Shown here: one piece after another, positions 18,127 to 25,335 of the stretch | How positions within the stretch are numbered: the stretch's first letter is position 1 | Layout: each line of letters opens with the position of its first letter | Origin: UBA10347 sp905182135 | GTDB lineage: Bacteria > Actinomycetota > Acidimicrobiia > Acidimicrobiales > UBA10347 | Assembly: GCA_963925805.1 (NCBI GenBank) | Contig: CAWUSE010000024.1 | Span: 1-64,000 of the forward strand | Direction of reading: 5' to 3' | Length of the DNA stretch: 64,000 bases | Position numbers and translations under genes: made by a program | The notes under the pieces: generated by a model | Told to the model about the DNA's origin: nothing | The model's input: only the letters and a program-made list of their open reading frames with translations | Databases searched by the model: none

Positions 18127-19079
18127 GCCAGAACCTCGGTTCGGCCGGCGTCACTCAATAACGGAACAAGTTCAGTGCCGATTCGTTCGACAACGGTCGT
18201 GAGAGCAGAACGGGGAGGTTCGTCATAGCCGACACGACAAACAACGAGATCAACGTCGTACTGGGAAAGCTCATCGGCGACCTGTTCGGCGGTACCAACA
18301 ATGGCTGAGGCCTCGACTTCATCCATTGACTGTTCGACCTGCGCCACAAAGTCGACACCGGTGTCGTTGGCGCCCCAACCTAGCCCGGCGTAGACGAGGT
18401 AACTCGATCGAACCCAATCGAGCGCCTGTCTATGGTCCACAGCGCCGTTGGCGAGCCATAAGTTGCGTAGCAACCCGACTGGGGGTTGGGTGACGCCAGG
18501 TCGGTCAGCTTCTTCCCAAGCTTCTCGGTGAGCAGCGATCAGTGAGTCGACGACCGCCTTCGAAAACGCGCCGGAGATGAACAGGCCCAGGCCGCGTCGG
18601 CCGGCACGGCGAGCAGCTGCGGGGCTAGTAACTCCTACCCATAATTTTCCTGGAGGATCCACTGCCAGCACATCGAGCCCAACGTTCATTCGCTTTACTC
18701 GGTCAGCCATGGCGAGGTCCATTGCGTCGAACTCAGACGGGCGGTATCCCATGCCAGTGCCGAGATGGAATCGGTTGTCAAAACGGGCGTTCAACTCGGC
18801 CGTAGCGAGGCGTACTCGAGTTGGGTCCTGCAGCGGGAGCAGGAGCACGCCCGTGCCCACCTGTAATGTCGTGGTGACCGATAGGGCTGCTGCGGCTGCG
18901 GGAAGCAACGCTGGGCAATAGCCGTCGTAGTAGCCATGATGTTCAGAGAGCCAGAGCGAGTGGACACCGACCTCTTCGGCCAGTTGCGCGTCGTTGAGAA
19001 GGTCTTGGTACGCCTGGGTGAACGAGCGTGGCGCCGTCGCTGTTGACTGCAGGCACCACAGCCCAATACCAATCTTCAT
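18123..19079 (-). CDS. LLM class flavin-dependent oxidoreductase
   Basis: 318 residues, ATG with AGGAGG upstream. Luciferase-like features are DAQLAEEVGVHSLWLSEHHG near the N-terminus, TGVLLLPLQDPTRVR, RFHLGTGMGYRPSEF and a late VGTAEQVADELSQYDVDLVV. The HH pair in SEHHG is at the usual flavin/substrate position. These enzymes use reduced FMN or F420 and, often, O2. Because Acidimicrobiia commonly make F420, the cofactor cannot be decided here. It is first in a unit with the short LLM gene. Confidence 0.9.
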   Translation of the reverse strand: MKIGIGLWCLQSTATAPRSFTQAYQDLLNDAQLAEEVGVHSLWLSEHHGYYDGYCPALLPAAAAALSVTTTLQVGTGVLLLPLQDPTRVRLATAELNARFDNRFHLGTGMGYRPSEFDAMDLAMADRVKRMNVGLDVLAVDPPGKLWVGVTSPAAARRAGRRGLGLFISGAFSKAVVDSLIAAHREAWEEADRPGVTQPPVGLLRNLWLANGAVDHRQALDWVRSSYLVYAGLGWGANDTGVDFVAQVEQSMDEVEASAIVGTAEQVADELSQYDVDLVVCRVGYDEPPRSALTTVVERIGTELVPLLSDAGRTEVLA

Positions 19080-19435
19080 GCTTCCTCCTGAATGGATGCT
19101 GAACCACGAACGACCGGCCGTGGGGTGGCGAGGTGGGTCGCGGCCATGACCCCATCCAACAATACGAGGTCACTCACAACAAAAACGAGTGAGGCGCGTC
19201 GGCCTAGGTGAATTCAGGCAAGGCGCAACCTATTGTGCAGCTATTCATCGTGCCATCTTGGTTTTCTGTCAACTGTTGTCAACGAAACCTCGGCGTAGCA
19301 ACTGAGTTTGATTAGCGGTCGTCAGTCTTGTCGTCGATAGTCGACGCAGGGACTCCCCTGGATAAGAGCTGTGCAATTTAGACAAGTAAAACAACATCAT
19401 GATAAATCTGACAGTCAAATTAGGAGGAAATTTTC
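19080..19435. other. Intergenic region upstream of the badH-like gene
   Basis: About 355 bases between divergent genes. TGTCAAC occurs twice, 10 bases apart (19267-19273 and 19277-19283). A weak candidate promoter is TTAGAC at 19378-19383 with GATAAA at 19401-19406 (17-base spacer). The 3-prime end carries AGGAGG in front of the GTG at 19436. This is a likely control region for the badH cluster. Confidence 0.4.
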
Positions 19436-20203
19436 GTGGGAAGATTCGAAGGTAAGACCGTTGTGGTAACCGGTGGTGGCGGTGGTATTGGCGGCGCGCT
19501 CTGTCGAGAGTTCGCTGCCGAGGGGGCCCGAGTGGCTGTCCTCGATCGAGCTGCGGGCCCGGCTCAGGATGTGGCTGACGCTCTGGCCGCAAACGGGGCA
19601 CAGGCACTCGCTGTTACCTGTGACATCACGGAACGGCCTTCTGTTGACGCAGCGGTTGAACGCGTAGTCGCCGAATTAGGGCCGATCGACGTGTTGGTCA
19701 ATAACGCCGGTTGGGATCTCTTCGTTCCATTTCTTGATACCGCGCCCGAGGACTGGTCGAAACTCATTGACATCAACCTGGTCGGGGCCCTTAATATGCA
19801 CCACGCTGTGCTTCCTGCCATGGTCGAGCGAGGGGTCGGTCGAGTCGTAAACGTATCCTCAGATGCCGCCCGCGTGGGTTCGTCGGGCGAAGCGGTTTAC
19901 GCCGCATGCAAAGCGGGCATCGTCGCGTTTTCCAAGACGCTTGCCCGTGAGCATTCACGTCACGGCATCACGTTTAACGTCGTGTGTCCGGGCCCAACTG
20001 ACACCGCGCTTCTCGCTGGTTTCGTCGACGCAGCAGCGAACCCCGACAAATTGCGAGAAGCGTTTCGGCGCTCGATCCCGATGGGGCGTATTGGCCAGCC
20101 CGATGACCTCGCTGGCGCCGTGCTGTTCTTCGCTAGCGACGAGGCCGCGTTTGTAACCGGCCAGGTACTGAGTGTTTCGGGTGGCCTCACCATGGCCGGT
20201 TGA
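19436..20203 (+). CDS. badH: 2-hydroxycyclohexanecarboxyl-CoA dehydrogenase-like SDR (BadH-like)
   Basis: 255 residues, GTG with AGGAGG 7 bases upstream. Motifs are TGGGGGIGG, VNNAGWD, NVSSDAARVG and YAACKAG (catalytic Tyr-x3-Lys), with VVCPGPTDTALL and the C-terminal VTGQVLSVSGGLTMAG. The string GWDLFVPFLDTAPEDW is typical of BadH from anaerobic benzoate and cyclohexanecarboxylate pathways, which oxidises 2-hydroxycyclohexanecarboxyl-CoA to the 2-keto compound. The identity is supported by the badI-like remnant immediately downstream, the natural next step. The frame is intact, but its partners are broken. Confidence 0.82.
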   Translation: MGRFEGKTVVVTGGGGGIGGALCREFAAEGARVAVLDRAAGPAQDVADALAANGAQALAVTCDITERPSVDAAVERVVAELGPIDVLVNNAGWDLFVPFLDTAPEDWSKLIDINLVGALNMHHAVLPAMVERGVGRVVNVSSDAARVGSSGEAVYAACKAGIVAFSKTLAREHSRHGITFNVVCPGPTDTALLAGFVDAAANPDKLREAFRRSIPMGRIGQPDDLAGAVLFFASDEAAFVTGQVLSVSGGLTMAG

Positions 20204-20279
20204 CCACTGCCTCGACAACGCACGCTCTCTGACCGAATCTGCCCTTCTCGACACAGCACCTCTGAAAGAATGTTTGACC

Positions 20280-20712
20280 ATGGGATACACCGACAATACG
20301 GTCGAAAACCGTAACCATGTTGTGACATCACGATCGACCACCCCGGGGTCATGAACGCGTTCACGGGTCAAATCTGCGATGACCTAATTCATGTGTTTCA
20401 CCGAGCTGTCTAAGACCCAGATATCGGAGCGATTGTGCTCTCCGGCGCTGACGATCGAGTATTTTGCAACTGCGGCGATCAAGGGATACACGAACGCCAG
20501 TCCAACGGCAGCGGCACGGTCGGCATGGCCGTTGAAGAATTGCGTGTGGCAATCCGTGATGCCCTAGTCCCGGTGATCGTTCGTGTGCAGGGATACGCAA
20601 TCGGTTGGGGCGATCTGCGCTCCCCCTCTATTCCGAATCTGAAGAAACGAAGGAAGGCGTGAATGCTTTGAAAGAGAAGCACAAGCCAAATTTCCGCGAA
20701 TTCGACAGGTGA
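20280..20712 (+). pseudogene. badI: Decayed badI-like 2-ketocyclohexanecarboxyl-CoA hydrolase (crotonase family)
   Basis: After an ATG at 20280 the frame gives TVENRNHVV. It then shifts into ITIDHPGVMNAFTGQICDDL, hits a TAA, and continues in frame with DPDIGAIVLSGADDRVF, CGDQGI, GTVGMAVEELRVAIRD and VRVQGYAIGWGD. It then jumps directly to the C-terminal tail LYSESEETKEGVNALKEKHK and stops at 20712. These blocks are in the order of BadI, the ring-cleaving hydrolase of cyclohexanecarboxyl-CoA degradation. About 120 internal residues are deleted, with at least one frameshift and one stop. Confidence 0.85.
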
Positions 20713-20736
20713 AGATACACCCGAACCCCTAACTAG

Positions 20737-21297
20737 ACGACGACTTACTCGTGCTCGCCGAGATGGCCGGGCGTTTCGCAGACGAACGCATAGCGCCCGG
20801 CTTTGCAGCGCTCGACGAGTCGAGAGTCCTCGATCGTTCGTATAGGCCGAGATGGGCGCACTCGGGCTTATAGCTCCGGAACTGTCGGAAGAATACGGCG
20901 GTCAAGGCGCATCGAAGGTCGCCGCAAGAGTGATCCACGAACAGATTGCTTCCGCAGGTCTCTCGATGTCGTACATCAGTCTGCTCGGGTCGCTCAATGC
21001 TCAAATTATTGTTGATCACGGTGAGCGCGAGGTGGTTGAGTCATAGCTGCAAGATCTGACCGCAGGGCGGACGTTGGCAGCGCTGGGTCCGACGCTGCGC
21101 AGCTAGACCGGAAGATCGAGCGTGTTGTCCAGGGCTAGGTGCTCAACGGCAAGAAGACGTCGATGTCGGCGGCTGGATAGGTCGACATAGCGGTGATATT
21201 TCGGCGTATTGGCGACAGTGGAGCCCGCGGGATGACGGCCTGGTTGATCTCGCTGAAGGTAGACGGGATCACTGCGACCCGTTTCGATTGTCATGGT
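20737..21297 (+). pseudogene. Decayed acyl-CoA dehydrogenase (cyclohexanecarboxyl-CoA dehydrogenase-like)
   Basis: Remnant blocks follow the acyl-CoA dehydrogenase order: LVLAEMAGRFADERIAPGFA, a frameshift near 20850, MGALGLIAPELSEEYGGQGA, HEQIASAGLSMSYISLLGS, a stop at 21044-21046, LQDLTAGRTLAALGP, a stop, VLNGKKTSMSAAG, a stop, then VDIAVIFRRIGDSGARGMTA and VDGITATRFDCHG. The C-terminal helical domain is absent. The pairing with badH and badI, and the MSYISLL motif, suggest an AliB-like dehydrogenase. Several stops and shifts make it non-functional. Confidence 0.83.
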
Positions 21298-21387
21298 CAA
21301 CGAACAGCAGGTCGAGGACCAGAAAGTGATTGCGCTCCGGGCACCCCTGGCTGGACACTACGCGAACCCTGACCGCTACCTGGGGAG

Positions 21388-21999
21388 CTAATCACCTGGC
21401 CTGGATGTGTCTGCCCTCGGGAGCCCGTTGAGCATGTATTGGACCACGGTGTCGAGTTGTGTTTGTGTTGGATTTGAACGCGAGATTGCCGAGAGTGCCG
21501 AGACTTGACCCAAGACGAACTGGAGCACCGGCACGCTCGATGTGGTCGACTTGAGTTCGCCATTGTCTATGGCAGTTTCGATGTGTTGGTGCACTGTCGA
21601 GGCCAAGCGCTCGTGCAGTGTGTGGAGGGTCTCGGCGACAGTGCCGGTGCTGAATTGGCCGGCGGCGGCGGTGTCGCCCATGAAACACCCTGGCGGTAGG
21701 TCATCGTCGACGATCCGTGCGACGAAGACGGCGAAGAACCCATGCAGCCCTTCGCTCAAGGTGTCGGCTTTTGCCAGGCATTCCTCGGCGGGGGCAATGT
21801 AGGTCTGGTGGTACTCGTCAAGGGCGGCAACGAAGATGGCGTCCTTGTCGCCAAACGTGCGACACAACGTGGGTTTAGTGACGCCGAGCTCTGCCGCGAC
21901 TTGATCCAACGTCTGCCCCGAATACCCACGCTCCCAAAAGAGCCGAAGGATCATGGGCAATGCGGTGTCGAGATCGAGTGCTCTCGGACGTCCAGCCAC
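21388..21999 (-). CDS. TetR/AcrR family transcriptional regulator
   Basis: 203 residues, GTG start with GAAAGGA about 10 bases upstream. The N-terminal helix-turn-helix is GYSGQTLDQVAAELGVTKPT with the recognition helix followed by LCRTFGDKDAIFVAAL. The C-terminal ligand domain contains PPGCFMGDTAA, a motif of TetR members with a TetR_C_16-like fold. It is divergent from the MFS carrier across 126 bases and probably represses it or the adjacent, now decayed catabolic genes. Confidence 0.93.
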   Translation of the reverse strand: MAGRPRALDLDTALPMILRLFWERGYSGQTLDQVAAELGVTKPTLCRTFGDKDAIFVAALDEYHQTYIAPAEECLAKADTLSEGLHGFFAVFVARIVDDDLPPGCFMGDTAAAGQFSTGTVAETLHTLHERLASTVHQHIETAIDNGELKSTTSSVPVLQFVLGQVSALSAISRSNPTQTQLDTVVQYMLNGLPRADTSRPGD

Positions 22000-22125
22000 T
22001 ATTTCGGTCCTTTCAGTAAAAGAATCCCTTGACCTGGAGGCAACGGTACATCATCATGCCGTACTGGTGGGTACGAAATTAGTAACCGTGGCTACGTCAG
22101 ATTCTAGGATGAGGACACGCACACC
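22000..22125. promoter_or_regulatory. Divergent control region between TetR and MFS genes
   Basis: The 126-base spacer holds several GTAC-centred elements (ACGGTAC, CCGTAC, GGGTACG between about 22043 and 22076), arranged as GTACTGGTGGGTAC, an imperfect palindrome suited to a TetR dimer. A TTGACC lies at 22029-22034. The operator assignment is an inference. Confidence 0.35.
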
Positions 22126-23322
22126 GTGACCGAGACAACCGTCAGACCAGATAGTGGAACTTCGCATGGCGTTGACTCGAGGCGAGGTTGGGTGGTCGTG
22201 TTCTCTGCCTTCCTTGCCATGTTCACGGTGTTTGGCGTGGCCTACAGCTTTGGTGAGTTCTTTGGACCTATGGCCGATGAGTTCGGAACCAGCCGATCCG
22301 AGACAGCACTGTTCTTCGCTATCACCACCTTTGCTTATTTCGCTATAGGCCCCTTCACCGGCAGGCTCGCCGATCGAATCGGCCCACGACCAGTGATGAT
22401 CCTCGGAGCTGCTTCCATGGTGATCGGCCTGTTGCTCACCGCAGAGGTCTCCTCGATCCAGCTCGGCTACCTGACCTACGGGCTGGGTGTGGGCATCGGG
22501 GTCGCCTGTTGCTTTGTGCCGATGGTGGCGACTGTGGGTGGCTGGTTCGTTGAGAAGCGAACACTCGCTCTTGGGCTTGCGGTTGCGGGTATTGGCGCAG
22601 GCACTCTTGTGCTGGTCCCGATCATCGAGCGGGTGATCGACGCTCAGGGATGGCGCGATGCTTACCGGGTCTTGGCCATCACCTCAGGAGTCCTGTTGCT
22701 GATCGCTGCAGTGGGAGCGCACAGGACACCGGGCTCAGTCGCTGTTCCCCGACCTATTCGCGAAGTAATTCGCGGCCGCCGCGACTTCTGGGTCCTTTAT
22801 GCGTCGTCGTTCTTTATGTCGGCCTCGCTGTTTACCGTGTTCGTCTTCATGGCCGATTACATCGATGTAACCGGCGCCACCGGATCGGCTGCACTGCTTC
22901 TTGGAATCATCGGCATGGCTTCGATTGTTGGCCGCCTGGCTCTTGGAGCGTTCGCAGGAAAAGTCGGCATTATTGCTCTGTTCCGATGGTCGTGTCTCGG
23001 GCTCGGGTTGAGTTTTCTTATCTGGCTTGCAGCCGGCACGAACTACCCGCTGCTCATCGCATTTGCGGTCGTCCTTGGTGTCGCCTACGGCGGTATTATC
23101 GCGCTGTCGCCCGCGGTGCTCGCCCAACTATTTGGCACTGTCGGTATGGGTGGAGTCCTCGGAGCGCTCTACACGGCCAACGGGCTCGGTGGCCTCATCG
23201 GCCCGCCGGTCATGGGACGAATCATCGACTCCTCCGGTCATTCTGCAGCCCAGTGGACTGCCGTTGCCTCCGGCCTCATCGGCACAGCGCTGCTGTACCG
23301 CCTGAAACCCCAGACTGGGTGA
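22126..23322 (+). CDS. MFS transporter, 12-TM (monocarboxylate/oxalate-formate-like)
   Basis: 398 residues, GTG start with AGGATGAGGA upstream. Twelve hydrophobic segments are visible. Motif A appears as GRLADRIGPRPVMI after the second helix and its C-terminal echo as RLALGAFAGKVG. The N-terminal AYSFGEFFGPMADEFGTSRS resembles carriers of the monocarboxylate porter/OFA group, which take up small carboxylates. It is divergent from the TetR gene and next to the decayed cyclohexanecarboxyl-CoA genes, so it may have imported that acid. Confidence 0.9.
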   Translation: MTETTVRPDSGTSHGVDSRRGWVVVFSAFLAMFTVFGVAYSFGEFFGPMADEFGTSRSETALFFAITTFAYFAIGPFTGRLADRIGPRPVMILGAASMVIGLLLTAEVSSIQLGYLTYGLGVGIGVACCFVPMVATVGGWFVEKRTLALGLAVAGIGAGTLVLVPIIERVIDAQGWRDAYRVLAITSGVLLLIAAVGAHRTPGSVAVPRPIREVIRGRRDFWVLYASSFFMSASLFTVFVFMADYIDVTGATGSAALLLGIIGMASIVGRLALGAFAGKVGIIALFRWSCLGLGLSFLIWLAAGTNYPLLIAFAVVLGVAYGGIIALSPAVLAQLFGTVGMGGVLGALYTANGLGGLIGPPVMGRIIDSSGHSAAQWTAVASGLIGTALLYRLKPQTG

Positions 23323-23376
23323 GTGATGTCCCCGTTGAGTCAGGTAACTGCATATCGCCCGAGGGGCGGGGGCTCC

Positions 23377-23606
23377 CGTGACCGGTCTTTGCGGTCTGTG
23401 CGATCTCATTTGCCGTGGTCATGTTCGACGTAGCGGTTGTCAACGTGGCATTCCCGGACATCCTCAGCGACTTCGAGATCACGAGCGCTGATGGCTCGTG
23501 GATGGTCAGCTTGTACGACATCTTGTTTGGATCACTTCTGGTCGTTGCCGGCAAGACCGCGGACAGCGTCGGACGCCGCAAGGCGCTTCGGATCGGCCAG
23601 GATTCC
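23377..23606 (+). pseudogene. Truncated MFS (DHA2) transporter fragment
   Basis: A frame beginning right after an in-frame TGA encodes the first two helices of a DHA2 exporter: FDVAVVNVAFPDILSDFEI, SWMVSLYDILFGSLLVVAG, then KTADSVGRRKALRIG (motif A). The similarity ends abruptly near 23606, and the sequence continues as unrelated bases to the tRNA-Lys gene. About 400 residues are missing, so it is a deletion remnant. Confidence 0.8.
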
Positions 23607-23717
23607 GCTACCTCGTGCATCCTGACGGCCTGGCACACGGTGATGGCGGATTTAGAACCGCTGATGCACCGCTGTTTTACTTGCCGTCGCAGTCGGTAGA
23701 CGGCAACGATGCAAGTT

Positions 23718-23795
23718 TGGTACCCCCGGTGGGATTCGAACCCACGACCAATGGATTAAAAGTCCACTGCGCTAACCAGACTGCGCCACGGAGGC
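23718..23795 (-). tRNA. tRNA-Lys (anticodon TTT)
   Basis: The minus strand folds into a cloverleaf: acceptor GCCTCCG paired with CGGGGGT (two G-T wobbles), D arm GCGC...GCGC, anticodon arm GTGGA-CTTTTAA-TCCAT with TTT, and T arm GTGGG-TTCGAAT-CCCAC. A discriminator A and an encoded CCA follow at 23718-23720. Confidence 0.95.
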
Positions 23796-23855
23796 GAGTG
23801 GAGCTTAGCGGGCACTTTGGCGTGTCTGGTCCGGTTTACTCGCAGATTGGGTGGA

Positions 23856-23861
23856 TAGGGT
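23856..23861 (+). promoter_or_regulatory. Leaderless -10 element for the DksA/TraR-like gene
   Basis: TAGGGT, 6 bases before the GTG at 23868. Confidence 0.5.
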
Positions 23862-23867
23862 CACAGA

Positions 23868-24140
23868 GTGAACGAATCCGAGCCCCAGTCAGACGGCGTT
23901 GTTGTCGCACAAGCGGCTGTTTCCGAGCGACCGAACATCGGCATCGACTTGGCGACGCGTCCCGATGTCGAGTGGTTGAACACGGTGCAGAATGACCTGA
24001 ATGACACCGATCTGGTGCTTAAATGCTTAGCTCGAGATTCGGCAAAAATCTGCCAAATTTGCGATGTAGCTCAAGCGGTAGGCGAGCTAGATGACCGTCC
24101 CATGCTGGCCCGCTGCGCCGGTACCAAGCAGCCTCGGTAA
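23868..24140 (+). CDS. Small DksA/TraR-like protein with incomplete zinc finger
   Basis: 90 residues, GTG start without Shine-Dalgarno. A short coiled part, VEWLNTVQNDLNDTDLVLKC, is followed by CQICDVAQAVGELDDRPMLA and a single late Cys (RCAG). This resembles actinobacterial DksA/TraR zinc-finger proteins, where the usual pattern is CxxC, about 17 residues, then CxxC. Here the second CxxC has only one cysteine, so zinc binding may be weak or lost. In the family, such proteins contact RNA polymerase. The call is by pattern only. Confidence 0.6.
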   Translation: MNESEPQSDGVVVAQAAVSERPNIGIDLATRPDVEWLNTVQNDLNDTDLVLKCLARDSAKICQICDVAQAVGELDDRPMLARCAGTKQPR

Positions 24141-24234
24141 TTACCGATTTTCCTAGGTCCAATCAGGCTGGGTGGGACCGTAGATCAGGGCCCCGTCGAC
24201 AGTAGTGAGAGCGCAGCGAACGCTTCGGACTTCC

Positions 24235-24852
24235 CTAGATCTGGTCGGGTGTTGTTGCTTCCCCGGAGAAGTCAGCAAGCAGCTCGGTGCGCTCGCCCAG
24301 AGCGAACGTTCCGTTCTTATCGAAATCGAACCAGAGTGCACCCAAGTTCGGCATATGGCGGAACGACCGGCCAACGCTGGCCTCGATGCAGTAGATAATC
24401 CCGCCATGTGCGGTAACGAGCAGTCGATCACCTGGCACGCTTTCGATGACCTCACGCAGACCTCGCTGGATGCGTGGGAGGAGGTCCTCGTCGCCTTCAT
24501 ACCCGGGCGGGTATCTTCGGGACTTTAGGTAGCCCGGGTACTGGGTATCAATCTCGTCGCGTGTCAGCCCGCTCCATTCGCCGGCGCTGCGCTCGGCCAG
24601 ATTGGCAGTGCGAAAGGGCGTGTTGAAGCCCAGATGTTGAGCGATGACATCACCAGTGGTGGCGGCACGGTCAAGTGTTGAGGAGCCGATGCCATCAAAT
24701 GCCAACTCGGCATGCAGCTTGGTCAGATAGACGCTGCCGGCTTGTGCCTGCTCGAGCCCAAGAGCGCTCAGTGGCGGATCGGCCTGCCCTTGCCAACGGC
24801 CCTGGGCGTTCCACTCAGACTGGCCATGGCGGACCATTAAAATCTCTGTCAT
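24235..24852 (-). CDS. Histidine phosphatase family protein (phosphoglycerate mutase-like)
   Basis: 205 residues from the ATG at 24852; an upstream GTG at 24894 would add 14 residues of poor quality. The phosphate pocket is VRHGQSEWNAQGRWQG near the N-terminus (catalytic His in RHG), and the second His is in VTAHGGII. RAATTGDVIAQHLG and ERSAGEWSGLTRDEID are typical of cobC/GpmB-like phosphatases. The substrate is unknown. It is divergent from moaD. Confidence 0.92.
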   Translation of the reverse strand: MTEILMVRHGQSEWNAQGRWQGQADPPLSALGLEQAQAGSVYLTKLHAELAFDGIGSSTLDRAATTGDVIAQHLGFNTPFRTANLAERSAGEWSGLTRDEIDTQYPGYLKSRRYPPGYEGDEDLLPRIQRGLREVIESVPGDRLLVTAHGGIIYCIEASVGRSFRHMPNLGALWFDFDKNGTFALGERTELLADFSGEATTPDQI

Positions 24853-24920
24853 CGAACCGCTGCGCTTCCCACGATAGACAAAGCTACCGGGCACGGTCGG
24901 TCGTAAACGATTCCCTTCGC

Positions 24921-24926
24921 TAGCAT
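24921..24926 (+). promoter_or_regulatory. Leaderless -10 element for moaD
   Basis: TAGCAT, 7 bases before the ATG at 24934. Confidence 0.5.
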
Positions 24927-24933
24927 CGCCTAC

Positions 24934-25173
24934 ATGGCCACACTGCGACTGTTCGCTTCGGTTCGTGAAGCCGCTGCTGGCGAGCGTTCAATCACGATCG
25001 ACGGGGCCACTGTGGGCCAGGTTGTCGATGCAGCCTGCGACAAGTTCGGTGACCATTTCTCTGCGTTGATCCCGACCTGCAAAGTCTGGGTAAATGGTGA
25101 ACCAGCCGAGCGGGACACCGTGGTCCATGACCAGGATGAAGTCGCTATCCTCCCGCCAGTTTCCGGCGGGTGA
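24934..25173 (+). CDS. MoaD/ThiS family sulfur-carrier protein
   Basis: 79 residues with the beta-grasp layout (MATLRLFASVREAAAGERSI) and the essential C-terminal Gly-Gly in AILPPVSGG. The terminal glycine is adenylated and then thiocarboxylated. MoaD passes sulfur to molybdopterin, and related carriers serve cysteine or thiamine synthesis. No other moa gene is adjacent, so the sulfur acceptor is uncertain. Confidence 0.9.
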   Translation: MATLRLFASVREAAAGERSITIDGATVGQVVDAACDKFGDHFSALIPTCKVWVNGEPAERDTVVHDQDEVAILPPVSGG

Positions 25174-25272
25174 GCGCCTGCATCGATCAGCGAGTGATCA
25201 GCATGTCGTTCTGGGCGCTTTGATGGTCCCAATTTTCGATTAGTAGCGCTCAGGTGATCGGGCTGCGTAACA

Positions 25273-25314
25273 GAGCGCGCCGGGAACCCCCGTTCGGGTT
25301 CGCGGAGGGCGCTC
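25273..25314. terminator. Hairpin upstream of mshA
   Basis: Nested inverted repeats: GAGCGC (25273-25278) with GCGCTC (25309-25314), and inner GAACCC (25284-25289) with GGGTTC (25296-25301). No T-run follows on the plus strand. It could end moaD readthrough or overlap mshA control, since the mshA -10 starts 10 bases later. Confidence 0.4.
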
Positions 25315-25323
25315 GATGCCCGA

Positions 25324-25329
25324 TATCTT
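25324..25329 (+). promoter_or_regulatory. Leaderless -10 element for mshA
   Basis: TATCTT, 6 bases before the GTG at 25336. Confidence 0.5.
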
Positions 25330-25335
25330 TAGGAC

